DNA from: Oscarella lobularis
Lineage: Eukaryota; Porifera; Homoscleromorpha; Homosclerophorida; Oscarellidae
DNA: 64,000 bases
NCBI RefSeq assembly: GCF_947507565.1
Contig: NC_089185.1
Coordinates: forward strand, 1,178,001 to 1,242,000
Reading direction: 5' to 3'
The notes under the pieces: model-generated
Database searches by the model: none
What the model saw: only the letters and a program-made list of their open reading frames with translations
What the model was told of the DNA's origin: nothing
Shown here: one piece after another, positions 42,801 through 54,850 of the stretch
Numbering within the stretch: position 1 is the stretch's first letter
Layout: each line of letters opens with the position of its first letter
Program-made: the position numbers and the translations under genes

Positions 42801-44322
42801 CGCCGAAATCAGGTTGCTTTCAGAAGGTGTCGAGAAAATTTGACTACTTTGGTGCATAATTTGTTTTGTAAAAATAGATTTGCGGAAGTGGGCGTCTGCT
42901 TGTGGAAACCTGTCTCTTTTCCAGGAGGCAGAAGCAATTTTGCAAAGTCTTGTTGCCGTCTCCGTTGAAAATCCAATTTCGGGTAAGGCTGTTGCTGTCT
43001 TTACTAATAATCATTTGTCCTTTTAGCATACAAAGTTCTGGCTCAGACGTACTGGAAAAGTTGTCAACTGGAAAAGTATACGGCACTTATAGACAAAGTT
43101 CTCTCACTCGCTTTTGATTTCACTGATGCTGACAAAATAGCTGAATGTACGAGTGAACGTGGGTGCGTGACATTCTTGGTGACTGTGTGCACACAGGTCT
43201 AGCTTCCATTGCCCATTGCAAAACAGACGAAGAAAATTACGGAGAGGCGCTTTCACTTTTCAGCCAAGCTCTTCAACTAATTCAAACTCCAAGCCAACCT
43301 AATCAACATGAAGAAATTATTTCAAGTATTGTAATAACTTTTTATTGAATATGCTTTTACTAGTGTAAATGCAGCCTGCCTGGGAGCCTTCATTTGCTGC
43401 AAACTAACTGGTCAGAATGAAACCGGGTATAACTTTCTCACACACGGTTTACCGTCTGTGAGAGCTCTTTATCATCCCGAGCATTGGCTAGCAATTGAAT
43501 GTGCGCATTCTTGTAATGCAGAATGCAGGTATAGCAGTGTATGTTTTGCCCTTGCAGATGGCATGGCCTACGGGGAAAGTCTCTACACCGTTGGTAACTT
43601 CACCGAAGCTGTTGATCATCTTCGTCACTGTGTGTCTGTTGCAAAATCGTTCCCACATTCAAATAGAACAGCGCGTGAACTTATCCAAAGTAAATTAATT
43701 GGCTGTAGATTTTTTACGACAGTTTGTTTTCTCAGGCTTACTTTTCCTTGGTAAGTCACAGCTGAAGATTGGTCAAAAGAGCGAAGCTCTTCTTAACTTA
43801 AATGAGCTTGGTCGTCGCTATAGGGATCGCATAGGAGTCGAATCAACAGCTGCACACAGTAATGATGTCTACTTAGATGTTATGTAGAGTCTGCAAATAT
43901 TATTTAGAATTGCTGGAGTTGGCCCAAATACTTATGCAAGCAAACGAATTTGACGAAGCGATATATGTGTTGAAGAGTTGTCTTCTTGATCATCAAGAGC
44001 AATTGGGAATTTCGCTGAATTATGAAGGGCTAACAGGTGTTCATGCTGTTGAGTACTGAAATGGTATAATTATTGAGTTACAGGAACTTGTCTTCTTGCA
44101 TCCTGCTATATAGTGAAAGATTGCCTTGAAAGTGCAGATGTTCTTCTTCGATCGGCGATTCAAGCGTATGATCCAGGCCGCTTCCCTGATTACGAAGGAG
44201 TTGGGACACGTGCGTTTGCATGCACTATTTATTGATTTCCTGCGTGCGTGACTGGCCCCTTTCCTTTAGTCAAAAAACTTCATGCAACCGTCGTAAGAAA
44301 GAAGAAAGGCGGAACAACTTGA
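39801..44322 (+). CDS. NLR-like STAND ATPase: helical domain, death domain, NB-ARC, repeats; multi-exon
   Basis: Start uncertain: the frame is open from just after the previous gene's stop, and the first ATGs are at 39789 and 39801 (MSEQRTREQWLVFAFACCTL). The N-terminal region is an unassigned helical module. A death domain follows near 40660-40900 (CQEIGRYWQPLGLRFGISRK, ISDDFDEFGETYKALAVMQE). The nucleotide-binding part starts FYGREGELKTL, then ICGVGGVGKTRLALRYAS (Walker A, about 41206-41229) and SLILFDNADCLDD (Walker B, near 41500), VIVTTRV (sensor) and GLPIALCHAGAFV. From about 42680 small exons encode helical TPR-like repeats (YGEALSLFSQALQLI, NFTEAVDHLRHCVSVAK, FDEAIYVLKSCLLDHQEQLG). It ends LHATVVRKKKGGTT. 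The architecture is that of an innate-immune or cell-death sensor. Exon borders are approximate. Confidence 0.8.
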
Positions 44323-44496
44323 CGAACTTCAGAAATTTCGTTTTGAAAGATTATTTATTCTTTTTATGTCATATTGCATCAGACGTTGTGGTAGCTCTGT
44401 GCATGCATCAACGAAGTCTTATTGGTTGCTCTGGTGCGTGACTGCGTCCGCCGTCACGGGGCTTACAGATCACGTGAAACACTTGCTGCGACACAC

Positions 44497-46538
44497 ATGG
44501 TGGGTTTGTGGTGTCTTCTCGCGATCGCTTGTACTGCTGCAGCCCAGTCGGCTGAGCCGTTCATCTGCTCCGCGCCGAGGCCGGCTCCCAACTCGCCGCC
44601 TCTTCCCGATCTGCCCAATCGATTCACGGCGCGCATCGAAGCGAACATCGTCAATCGCGGCTACACCGTCGACGTCGTAGAATACTACGACGAGCCAGAA
44701 AATCGCGGACGCCTCGAAATATCGGGACCGCGTCTCAGAAACGGACGCTCGTTCGGCGGCTCGACGATCATCTACACGTTCGCTGACATGCAATCCTTTC
44801 GCATCAACAACACGGACAGCACGTGCAAAGCGCAGACGATCTCGGCAACGAATCGCTTCAACCCGTTCCGACCCTCAATCGACGCCCAGGGCAACGCTCA
44901 CATTCGAGGCGCCGCCGATCTCTTTCGATTTGGCAAACAATTCGGCGAGACGTACATGGGTCGCGACGTCGCGGTGCGCGGCATCGCGGCCGATCGCTGG
45001 CGCTCGTGCATGAATACGACGTTCGGCGGAAATATGACGATCGACTGGTATTTCGCTTCGGCCAATTGGACGACGACTGCCGTGGGACAGCCGTTGCGTG
45101 CCGTCATCGAGGGCGTCAATCCGATGTTTGATCCGCAGACGAGGATGGCGAATTTCAGCGTGCTTCATTATTTTAAGCATTATTACGACTTTACTGTGTT
45201 CGCAGTGGGACAGCCCGATTCGAGCTTGTTTCAGATACCGAAGGGAATTTTTTGCGACGGCGGTAAGGTGGCGAGAAATCTGCCAAATGTGCCGAACAGT
45301 TTTTCAGTGCGGTTCCAGAGTTTTGCTGGTCAGGAAATTACTCATGCTCAGGTTAGGCATAAGTACGGTGTCCTACTGTCACTGATAAGCGTTTCTTGAT
45401 AGGAGTACTTTGATACTGCGTCGCAGAAGTTCTACGTCAAAGGATTTAATAGCCAGTATGGGACATATGCGGTGTATCAAGACCTTGAATTGGGCGTTTC
45501 ATACACTTTTATGAATTCGTCAACGTGTCTCGTGTCAAACCTCACGTCAAAGACGCTGGATCAGTTTCCGAGGGAACGTTATTTGGCGACTCAGGCGCCT
45601 GACAATCCTTCCCATCTTCAACTTCGACCTGTCAGAGAACTGTGGGGCTTTTTACCGGGAGCCAACGTGAGCTACGTGGGAACGCGGACCGTCAACGACG
45701 TTCTGTGCGACGTGTGGCAAGAGGAGAGAAGCGACATTGGCAATGCATCAATCTATGAACTATCATTTTCTAAGCCTTCACTTGGATACAGACTTTCTCA
45801 CAAGACGCTGGTCGAACATCAGGTTCCCGTCAGAGTGGAATTCTACTCTAAGAGTCTTATAGGTAAGCCGCCTGGTCAAAAGAAGCCTTGGGAATTTCGA
45901 AGTCACACGAATGTGTACGAATTCGATATGTCGCCATCAAGTCCGAAAATCAATCTACTTCCTTGCTACCAAGAATCCGCAACGTTTTGGTTTCAGGTGC
46001 AGGGAGCATATAGCAAAATAGCTCAGAGTATAGAGGATTTTGAAGACGCCATGGTCGCTTCGATATCGTCATCAGCGGGAGTCTATCGATCAAGAGTGGC
46101 TGGCGTACACGTAATATATGGGAACTAATGTACTTTGGAACTAAAATTACTAGCTGACTCTCTGTGTAGATTCTCCCAAGCAACGATGACAATGGAAACA
46201 TCGTAGTAGAAGGCACTATCTTAGGCAAGCTGTCTGTGCCCACCTACAAAGACACCGGTCCTGCTCTCGATGCGGCAATGGGAAAACTTAGGGACACCAT
46301 CAATAGTGGCTCGGGTTTGAGGATCACCTATGGAGGTGACGCCTACACGTCATTGGCACAATCGTTTAGTCGATCGCCTGGAAGCTCCCAATTGAGCAGC
46401 GGCTACAGTGGCGGAGTTGTCGCCGGTATCGCTATCGCGATGGTGGTCGTTGGAGCTCTCATTGGTGCAGTCGTTCTTTACTTTGTTATGAAGCGAAGGG
46501 GCGAGTTTCAAATGAATTACAAGACTCAGGTAGACTGA
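44497..46538 (+). CDS. LolA-like domain type I membrane protein, copy 2, 3 exons
   Basis: Exons about 44497-45351, 45403-46110 and 46170-46538. MVGLWCLLAIACTAAAQS is the signal peptide; the longer frame from 44422 would hide it. The ectodomain repeats the copy 1 pattern: PFICSAPRPAP, ARIEANIVNRGYTVDVVEYY, DEPENRGRLE, CDVWQEERSD. Exon 2 is almost identical in DNA to exon 2 of copy 1, while exons 1 and 3 differ more. Exon 3 ends with the helix GGVVAGIAIAMVVVGALIGA and tail KRRGEFQMNYKTQVD. An AATAAA at 46611-46616 ends it only about 70 bases before the next gene. A 74-base gap from its start back to other possible ATGs leaves the promoter within about 170 bases of the STAND stop. Confidence 0.75.
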
Positions 46539-46610
46539 TTGAGGTAGACTGATTTATAAGACCAGATGTTTTTTTGCGTTGCTATTTTTTCGTTGTGTTT
46601 TTTTGCTGAT

Positions 46611-46616
46611 AATAAA
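46611..46616 (+). terminator. Polyadenylation signal of LolA-like copy 2
   Basis: AATAAA 73 bases after the stop. No such signal exists between copy 1 and the STAND gene. Confidence 0.65.
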
Positions 46617-46681
46617 ACATCCACAATTTATCCTGTCACGTGTCCCTAAAGCTCGTGACTGCGGACTGCGGAAAAAGAGCC

Positions 46682-48850
46682 ATGGCGTTGCGTCGCCTCG
46701 TTGCGGCGACATTTCTGACTTTAGCCACCTGCGAAGCATTCGTCTGCGTTCTGCCCAATCCGAGTCCAAATCCGCCGGCGTTGCCGCAACTTCCCGACCA
46801 CTTTACCACGGAAGTGGAAGGAAACATCGAGAATCGCGGATACACGGTGAACGTCGTCGAATACTACGACGGTCCCAACGATCGCGGACGTTTGGACATT
46901 TCGGGAGCCCGCGGCGCCGATCGAACTCTCATCTACACTTTCGCCGACATGCAATACTTTCAGATAAACAAGTCTAGAGTCCCTGGATCGACGTCGAACG
47001 TCTGCACGGCGCACACGATCAGCCCCAACGCGCCGTTTAACCCATTCGCTCCCGTCTTCGTGAACGGTACGGCTCACATTCGAGGTGTCGCTGATTTTCT
47101 CCACTTCGGACGCCAGTACGGCGAAGTGTACGCTGGCACCGCGCAAGTGCGCGGCATCGATGCCTATCGATGGAGCGCGTGCGCGAACACGAGCCTCGGC
47201 GGGAATATGAGCGTCGACTGGTACTTCTCTTCGGCGAATTGGTCGTCGCCGTACGCCCGACCGTTGCGCGTCGTCGTCGAAGGCGTCGATCCGTCACGAG
47301 GTCGGAACGCGAGCGGGAGTCCACTTCCGCCGCACTATTTCAAACATTCGTACGATTTCATTAATTTCGAAGCCGGCTCGCCAGATCCGACTGTTTTTCA
47401 AATTCCGCCGGGAACATTTTGCTCTGGAAGTCGACCGGCAAAATATTTGCCGCCAGTGCCTGACAGATTTTCAGCGCGTTACGAGTTCATTACGAACAGG
47501 AGCATCTCCTACCACAACGTAAGATCTATATAGGTTTGAAGAATGATAAATCTCGAATATTTCTTTTTTAGGAATTTTTTGATCCAAAGGGAGAGATTAT
47601 GTTTATGGATGGATTTCGTGGTCGCGGCGGTCGGCGTAATCGTTTGCCCGGAGTCCATTCGGTTTATCAGGACTTAAACCTAGGTTTGGCGTACGTGTTT
47701 GCCAATACGTCTGACTGTCTGGTTGTCAACATTTCGTCCTTGACCTACAAGCATTATCCTATAGAGCATTTCTGGACTGTTCCGTCCGAATCCGAACCAT
47801 CTCACCTGAGCCTCAGAACGATTCGAGAAATGTGGGGATTTTCCAACAACGTCACGTACATTGGAACGCGTACTGTTAACAACGTCATCTGCGACGTCTG
47901 GCAGGAGGAGAGAGGCCATGGGAACTTTACAATGGTCTTTGAAATATCATTCTCAAAACCGTCTCTTGCATATAGACTCTTTCCAGACACTCCTCCTGAA
48001 TATCAGGTGCCGGTTCTAATGGAAACGTACCCAAAGCGTACGACTGGATTCAATTTTCATCGTTTTGTTAATCTCTTTGATGTGAACTTCTCTCCACCGA
48101 AACCGCAGATTAATCTGCTTAATTGCTATAAGCGTTTCAAGACGGTTTGGTTTCTTGTGCAAGTTCCGTACGGCAATGTCACAAAGAACTTGGAGGAATT
48201 CAAAAGCAGCGTTGTTTCAAGTCTTTATTCATTTGCCAAAGTTCATCAATCAAGACTGACAAACGTCCAGGTAATAAGAACCAGATCACATACTGTGATA
48301 TTCTCTGAAATTGTCAGTATAGGCCATTCAAAACAACGAAGACAACAAAATGACTATAGTTCAATGTACCGTTCTTGACAAACCGGGTGTTCCCACGTAC
48401 CAAGACACGGGAGATTCCATCGATGCTGCTGTGGCCAACTTGAAAACGGCGATCAACAGTCGTCAAGGAGTAAAGATATCTTTTGGGAACGATACCTTTT
48501 CCGTTGTGCGCCGTTCCTTTATCACCAGCCCGTTTTTCTTTCCAACAACGAGTCAGCCTGGACCACCGTCTACATCTTCCGCTTCTCCGAACACGAGTCA
48601 GCCTGGACCACCGTCTACATCTTCCGCTTCTCCGTCTCCTCCGGCGACAAGGCCTAGACCATCCACTTTGTCTCAAATTCCAACTTCCCAAAGACCAGGT
48701 TCTGGTTCCTCTCAGCGCTACAGCGCTGGTATCATGGCTGGCGTATCAGTTGCTATGCTGGTGAGTGGAATTGTTATCGGTGCTTTAGTCATTTATGTCC
48801 TGATGAAGCGTCAACGGGGTCCTTTCCAGTACAAGTCAGATGATCTTTGA
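46682..48850 (+). CDS. LolA-like domain type I membrane protein, copy 3, 3 exons
   Basis: MALRRLVAATFLTLATCEAF is the signal peptide, then VCVLPNPSPNPPALPQLPDH, VEGNIENRGYTVNVVEYYDG and PNDRGRLDISG as in copies 1 and 2. Exon 2 (from about 47573) has SVYQDLNLGLAYVFANTSDC, YIGTRTVNNVICDVWQEERG and INLLNCYKRFKTVWFLVQVP. Exon 3, from about 48320, has TIVQCTVLDKPGVPTYQDTG, then a Ser/Thr/Pro stalk holding a 15-residue repeat, a helix (AGIMAGVSVAMLVSGIVIGA) and the tail KRQRGPFQYKSDDL. It is clearly older in divergence than copies 1 and 2, and only this copy has the mucin-like stalk. Role unknown; see copy 1 for the family. Confidence 0.75.
48548..48637 (+). repeat. 45-bp tandem repeat (2 copies) in the stalk of LolA-like copy 3
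   Basis: ACGAGTCAGCCTGGACCACC and the following 25 bases occur twice exactly 45 bases apart, encoding TSQPGPPSTSSASPN twice. The near-perfect DNA identity points to recent duplication. Confidence 0.9.
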
Positions 48851-48899
48851 CTTGATAGATACTCCTAAATAGACTAGAGAATGATGATTATTACTTGTC

Positions 48900-48942
48900 T
48901 GTCTGTGATGAGTCTGTGATGAGTCTGTGATGAGTCTGTGAG
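48900..48942 (+). repeat. 11-bp tandem repeat (TCTGTGATGAG) after LolA-like copy 3
   Basis: Nearly four head-to-tail units in the 180-base gap between copy 3 and TEX11. Confidence 0.85.
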
Positions 48943-49031
48943 TACACGTATGCGGACTATGCGAACGTATGCACGTGTCGATCAACAGAGCACGCGCGGG
49001 CGTACGAAGGTGTCAAAACACTCTATTCTCG

Positions 49032-52000
49032 ATGGAAAACGTCCACAACTCTGTGCCACCGGTCATTTCCCGCATTGAAAGTACACTAGATCCTTAAGGT
49101 ATAACCGTGCGACAGTTTTGGGACCTTGACAGCTCTTGTGACTGAAATTCAAGCGGATTCGAGCGACTCGCGACTCTCGTCGCTAGTCGACGACGTTCTT
49201 CAAGCGAGCGAAGGGATGCCCACTCACTTGAACTCCGAATGGGCGTCGAAGCTGAACGCCAGCGCCATTCATCTGTGGAATCGAGCCGTAGCCCTCAAAA
49301 CGAAGGCGGGAAGCGCGACATTCCTAAACGCCAGACGTGAGAGACCGAGAGACTGAAAAGAACAGCGCAGAGCCTTTCTCTTTCGACTAGTGAGGCATGT
49401 CGCTTGCAGTTTGGCGCTCGCCGCCGCCGCAGGAGATGCTTCTCGAGCCGTCTTGAAAAAACATTTGACGGTAAACTAAAAAAATTAAAAACTAGATCTA
49501 CCGCAAAAGCGAGATCTAATTACTGTAATTGAAAGAGAGGATACGTCTTTCGTGTATTATAATAGATATACCTATTAACTTCTTGTGGTGAATATTTTCT
49601 TTGATATTTAGATGACGATGAAAACTGGCAGAGCTTGGCTCGGTAGAAAGAGTGTTCCTATCTATGCTCACGTAGCGTACTGTGCTTCTCTTAAGATGCT
49701 GGTAATCCAGCTATGGCTGACAATGCCTTGGATTTGGCTGACCAAGTACGTTGGAAAGTGTGACCTTTATCTCTTTCTCTATTTCTCTCTCATTAGTGTC
49801 TGAAAAGACTGGAAGAATTGAATGCAAAATCGGTGCCAAGGAGTTCCCACGAAGCGGACGTCGACGGGACGCTGTTTCGGGTCACCTGCTTTCGAATCGA
49901 AGCAGTAGGGGGGATTCTTCCACTGTGCTTGAAAAGTGAGCATAGGAGTTTAGTTAGTGGCTCTTGCGAATCACGAGAAGGCATTGGAATACTATTCCAA
50001 ATGTAAAGACATGCTGTCAAAGAGGCCTAACGAAGTACATGTCATGCACCGGCTAGTTGATGTGATGCGTATATAATTTTCTTTTTATGTGTCAAGTCGG
50101 TGTGTCTCTGTTTGGTCTGCTACAATTTAGGTGTCGACACGTTTCAAAGAAATCTCTTTGAGCAGTCGGTATTTTGGCTTGGGTAAGCGTGTTCTTATAG
50201 AGAAATGTGGTCTCATCTTCTTGCCTTTCTCAGTGAAAGTCACGAACTGGGAAAACTGAAGTCGTCCGTCACTGGGACAAAGGGCGAGAAAAAGAGACAG
50301 GCAAAGACTCTTCGTCTCCTTTCGAACGCCTACATGGAATGGAATCCCAAAGAGCATTGGCAGAAAGCTCTCAACGCAGCTGGTAATTAAGGCAACTCTA
50401 CTTATCATGCAGTCTTCGACTACTGTACATCTTAGGATTGGCAAACGCCGTACGGTGATGATATTCTTCATTGACACGTTCTACTACTTAGCATCATAGG
50501 AGCACTCGCACCCCGCTGGGTATCACATGAAAGCGAAAATACTCATGCAGTGCAACATTCACGACAGTAGAATACAGACGGGTACATATGAGCATTGGTG
50601 TTCTACGAGGGACTTCTATTCTTTGTACTTGTAGCTTTTGAAGACACAATTAGACATCCTGATCTTGATATCAGCCTCGGAATCAGTACCATACAGGTGG
50701 CTATTGAAAATCAACGGTAAGAAGAAACAAACTTTGTGCGAAGCCCAACATCCCTGCATGCCTTATATTCAGTGTGCAATACAGTATGGTAGAAAACGTT
50801 AGAACAATTCCCCTCTCCTTTTCATTCATTGTTGAGTCCTCTAAGTGTAGCGCACGTTCAACTGCCCGTTGTAAAGAGCGGATATCGCACTTTGATTTTG
50901 CTGACCAAGCGTATTGCCGTCACCGCGTATGCGCTCGCTTTTCGCGTTCAAATAGCGACTGAATGTCTCTAGAATAGACCCACAATGCACTTCGCGGTCA
51001 ATTCTTCGCGACTACTTCTCGTATAAAGGGATTTCGCAGCGCGACGCGCGTACTGCGTCACGATTGACGTCATGTAGCGTGACAGGGCGTGCCTTTCGTT
51101 CGTAATCAACGTTTGCTGTCGTTCTTTCGCGTTCGCTGATCGATTTGGAACAAAATCGTGTTCGGTTTCACAGTCAGAAATGAATTTGCGGCCGATGGCC
51201 GAGTTCTCGATTCAAACGACGCACTTTTTTCGGTGAATAGCTGCAGTCGCGTGATCCCAGTCGCGTGGCTGTATATATACCCAGCATTTTCATATACTTA
51301 TCAGAAGCAGGAGAAAGAGCTTGTTGGCTAGGATAGAAGGGAGTTGGAAACTCTCCCCAAGGTGTTGACCATCATGGCCCGGTGGCTGGTCAAATTTCCT
51401 CACTTGACTTCCTAGTCTCAAGTCCCCTACTCCTGTGAGGCACTCTGATACCGGATAAACCTCCATAGCACCGTCTTCCGTGAGGTTTGTGTCAGGTGTC
51501 GCTATCTTTTATTTATTTTAAAATTTCCTTTGTAAGCGGAGACGCATTTTTTGAACGTTTAACGGTCAAAGAACGCGTCTCTGAGCTCTCAAAGGGGGCC
51601 CCAGTTGAAAGTTCGCTTTTCACTGACTGTAATTCACGTTTTGATCATCCATAGAGTAAATCGCGGTCGCAACAACGAAGCAGTAGCGTTTGCAACGCAA
51701 TTATGTTCAGAACATTTGAAATGATACTGCATATATATATACAGTGGGGTCAGAAAGTTTTCGGCACCATCCAAATTTACTCAGATCATGCATGTGCGAT
51801 CTGATGAGTTTCTTTACTCGGAAAGTATATGTAAATATACGTATAGTTCGTATCAGCAAAACCCCCAGGACCACGTATCTGATATAATAGGGACAACTTT
51901 GTTTATACTAGTAGTTAGTAAAATCGCTTTTAAAACACCTGACTGCAGTTAGTGTAAAAAAGCCTGTCCTTTTTACTAGTTGAAACAAAGGCGTACCGGG

Positions 52001-54850
52001 CACCAAGGGTTTCTAAACGTGTTTTTCGGCACTAAACAGTGTTTGGGGGCTAGTAGTGTACAGATTGTATCGTCAAGGTATAAACTATGTTAATCTTAAA
52101 TGTGCCGAAAACTTTCTGACCCCACTGTATATATATATATATACGCCTAAAACTGTTGAATGGTTCTGTATAATTCCTTGCATAGACTCGATTTGGCATT
52201 TTCTGGTCTGCGGCAGCTTGGCACTCGATTTCGGCAGCAATCAGAGCTCAACAGCATTAGGATATTCCATTTAGTCAGTACACTTCTACGCGTTGTTGAA
52301 TTTGTTCTTTATTTAAATTTAGGAACTTCTACTGAAGCATAACAAAACCCAAGAAGCCGGCTGTCTAATAGAGGAAGCGATAATGGGTAATGGGTCGGTC
52401 TTGGCAGGTGTGATGTGAAAAATGTATTTTTTCCAAGAGCAAACCCGTGGTGATGCACTGGACGTCGGCCATAGGAAAAGCATCCATCGTCTTCTTTGGC
52501 AACGTGCTGAAAAAGATTTTGACGTACAGTACTCTCGTCTCGCGCTGTAATAAAATATCATTGGAGTTCTTTTTGCAGTCAGAACGCTACGGGGAAGCGT
52601 TGATATGGTTCAACTATTCCTTAGGCTTGTTGATAGGCGATGAACGTTATAGTTCAAATGCTGGAAGGCTTCAGGTAAACGATGCCTTTGTGTGAGCATT
52701 CGACGTTGTGCTACGCTCTGTTGTTGGTTTTTTTTTAATTAAGAGAAACAGGTGCTCGTGCTTTCTTATGGAGAGAGACGTTGAACGGGTTTGAAGTGCG
52801 CTTGCAGTGGCGAATTGAAGCGTCACTTTTCTTTGCTATTGTAGGCAAAGGAGGCGATATTGGAGGCAGAAAAGTGCGACAAGAATCATCTCTTCACACA
52901 ATATTTCAAGTTCAAAATTGCTCTGCTGGAAAATGATTCCACTACAGGTAGTGGCGTCGGTGGGAATTTTAAAAGCGCTATGATGGCAATTTTTTTTGAC
53001 AACGTAGCGTCCGACTGTTTGTTGTCAATGGGCAGAACTCTTGAAAGCTCGGCTGAAGCTGATGTTGACCAAAACGAAGCTCTAGGAATGATTAGTTTGG
53101 CTGCTCAAATGGCATTTGAAGTAAAACAAATTCCTCGTACTTAGAAGAGAAACCGTACTTACTTGCGAATTCTCTCAGAAAAACAACAGAGAAGTAGCAG
53201 AGAAGGCTCTCGAGCATCTTGTTCAGTACACACCTAGCGTTAGGCAAGCTTTGACGAGCCTCAGGTAAATCAATGCAATGAAAGTCATTAAATTCTATTC
53301 TACTGCAAACAAAGGTGTCTCGTTCGATTGAAGTTAACGGACGCTTCAGAAATAAAAAACAGAAGGTACTTCCACTGTATTTTTCTTCTAAGATAGAAGA
53401 GCTCTTTACGGTGTTTTTTTGGCAGCATTCTTGGTGCTGTTTTATATTACATCAATACCGGTACAGTATTAGAAAGAACGTGGCAACAATACACTCTTTT
53501 TTCATGTGACTAGCTCTTCAAAAACTCGTTGGAACTTGTGTTGATGGCGAGCTTCCTGAGGAACTTCACAGTGAAGTTTGCTGGTTTATGAAAATGGGTA
53601 CGTAGCGGCGTATCTGCGATACACGAGATGCGTATATTAGACAATAGCTTGGAACGTCGGCCAAGAATGCGGCGATGCTTCTGAAGAGCTGCACGATTTT
53701 TTCGTTGCTTGCTATAAGGTCAGGGCGAGTCGATTGCGGCGTTCAGCGTTTTCTGACTCCGAGGTGTCGTAGCTGAGCGAATTGTGCCTCGAGGATCCTC
53801 AGAAACTACTACTCCAAAAGACGAGTCTTCTAATCGCCACCGCTTCGGCACTGCACCTAGCAAGAAATTGCGAAGACGATGCGGTACGTCAAGCTAGTGG
53901 TGCTGACTTTCGTCAGACTCTTTACAACGTGCACTAAATTTCAAGGCACAGAAGTTGTCAGATGCATTGATGTACATCGACAAGTGTCGACAAATACCTG
54001 CATCCGACGACCAAAGTGCGATGCTGATCTGTCTATATATTATCACTCAATGTATACTATAGGACGCAGGCCATCTAGCAGCGTTGAAATTCTTCTTGGT
54101 CTGTACGAATTCGAGGCCAAATGTCGATTGAAATTCTCGCCAGACGAGCTTAGCGAGCTAGTTTCCCAAATTCGAAAGCTGCCGGGATTTGAACCGAAGA
54201 CGCTCGAGACAGTGGCTGCCTTGGCTATCGACGAGTCTGATTGCTATAGGGGCATTGCGATAAACGCACTGGAAGAGGCGGTCGCTATGTATGGAGAAGA
54301 TTGCACTCCTGACGTAGAAAAGCTAAGGTAAATTGCACTAGCTGTTTGGGGGCTGGAGGTACTCATGTCTTGATTTTGTCCCAGTAAAGCGATTCACAGT
54401 TTGACGCAGTTGCTTCTTCCCTCTGATGACGAAGAAGAGCGGGCTCGAGCAATGAAGCACTGTCAACTGATGCTCGAACTCCTCGAGAATGACGCCTTTG
54501 GGAGCAGTTATCCCGAAATGGAGAAGGTGTGGCTGCTGACAAAATCGTGGAATTGCGGAATTGTTCTGCACAGGTCAGCCGTACGTAACGTGTTGGCATC
54601 GAGAATCTTTTTTTTGTGGGGGTAGTCGAGGAATGCACAAAGAAGCTGAACAATGGTGCAGTCTGAGCATGGGATTCTTGCAGCGTCTCACTACGAACAA
54701 AGCTAATTATGAAACACACGTACGATTCTGGCGGTGCAGACGCGGATTATAGTCGCTGTTTCTGTATTGCAGATGACTACCGTTTACGGCGAGATACTAG
54801 CGAAACTGGAAGGTAATAATTCCAAACAAAAACAAGTAAGTGAGGAATAG
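49032..54850 (+). CDS. TEX11: TEX11 / ZIP4 / SPO22 meiotic crossover protein, multi-exon
   Basis: TPR-rich scaffold of the ZMM pathway that promotes meiotic crossovers and synapsis. Exon 1 (49032-49080) MENVHNSVPPVISRIE joins 49133 to give TLVTEIQADSSDSRLSSLVD. Landmarks: AIHLWNRAVALKTK, LTMTMKTGRAWLD, DGTLFRVTCFRIE, ESHELGKLKSS, LRLLSNAYMEWNPKEHWQKA, DISLGISTIQVAIENQR, SERYGEALIWFNYSLGLL, EAEKCDKNHLFTQYFKFKIA, ISLAAQMAFEVKQ, SSVEILLGLYEFEAKCRLKF, LPGFEPKTLETVAALAID and WLLTKSWNCGIVLHSRGMHK with EAEQWCSLSMGFLQRL. These follow human TEX11 in order over its whole length. One intron (50717-52185) is about twenty times the usual size and carries transposon sequence. The end KQKQVSEE with TAG at 54848-54850 is by eye. 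Confidence 0.88.
51355..51510 (+). mobile_element. Possible tRNA-derived SINE fragment
   Basis: A box A-like TGGCCCGGTGG (51375-51385) and a box B-like GTCTCAAGTCC (51415-51425) are about 40 bases apart, the spacing of an internal pol III promoter. They are followed by TACCGGATAAACCTCC and CCGTGAGGTTTGTGTC, which look like a SINE body and can pair partly. No second copy is available in the window and no tail or target-site repeat is clear, so this is tentative. Confidence 0.3.
51539..51581. repeat. Inverted repeat / hairpin
   Basis: GAGACGC at 51539-51545 pairs with GCGTCTC at 51575-51581. The inner part TTTTTTGA...TCAAAGAA extends the stem with a few mismatches. It lies in the large TEX11 intron between the SINE-like sequence and the MITE. 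Confidence 0.6.
51742..52127. mobile_element. Tc1/mariner-type MITE with 26-bp perfect terminal inverted repeats
   Basis: The left end CAGTGGGGTCAGAAAGTTTT plus CGGCAC (51742-51767) is mirrored exactly at the right end (52102-52127). TA dinucleotides flank both sides (51740-51741, 52128-52129) inside AT repeats, the target-site signature of the Tc1/mariner superfamily. The 386 bp interior holds no transposase frame, so it is non-autonomous. The identical ends suggest recent insertion. Confidence 0.9.

Noticed and set aside
51240-51360. U1-like snRNA suggested by ATACTTATC near 51292
   Set aside because: The following sequence does not fold into or match U1, and no Sm site is in the right place.
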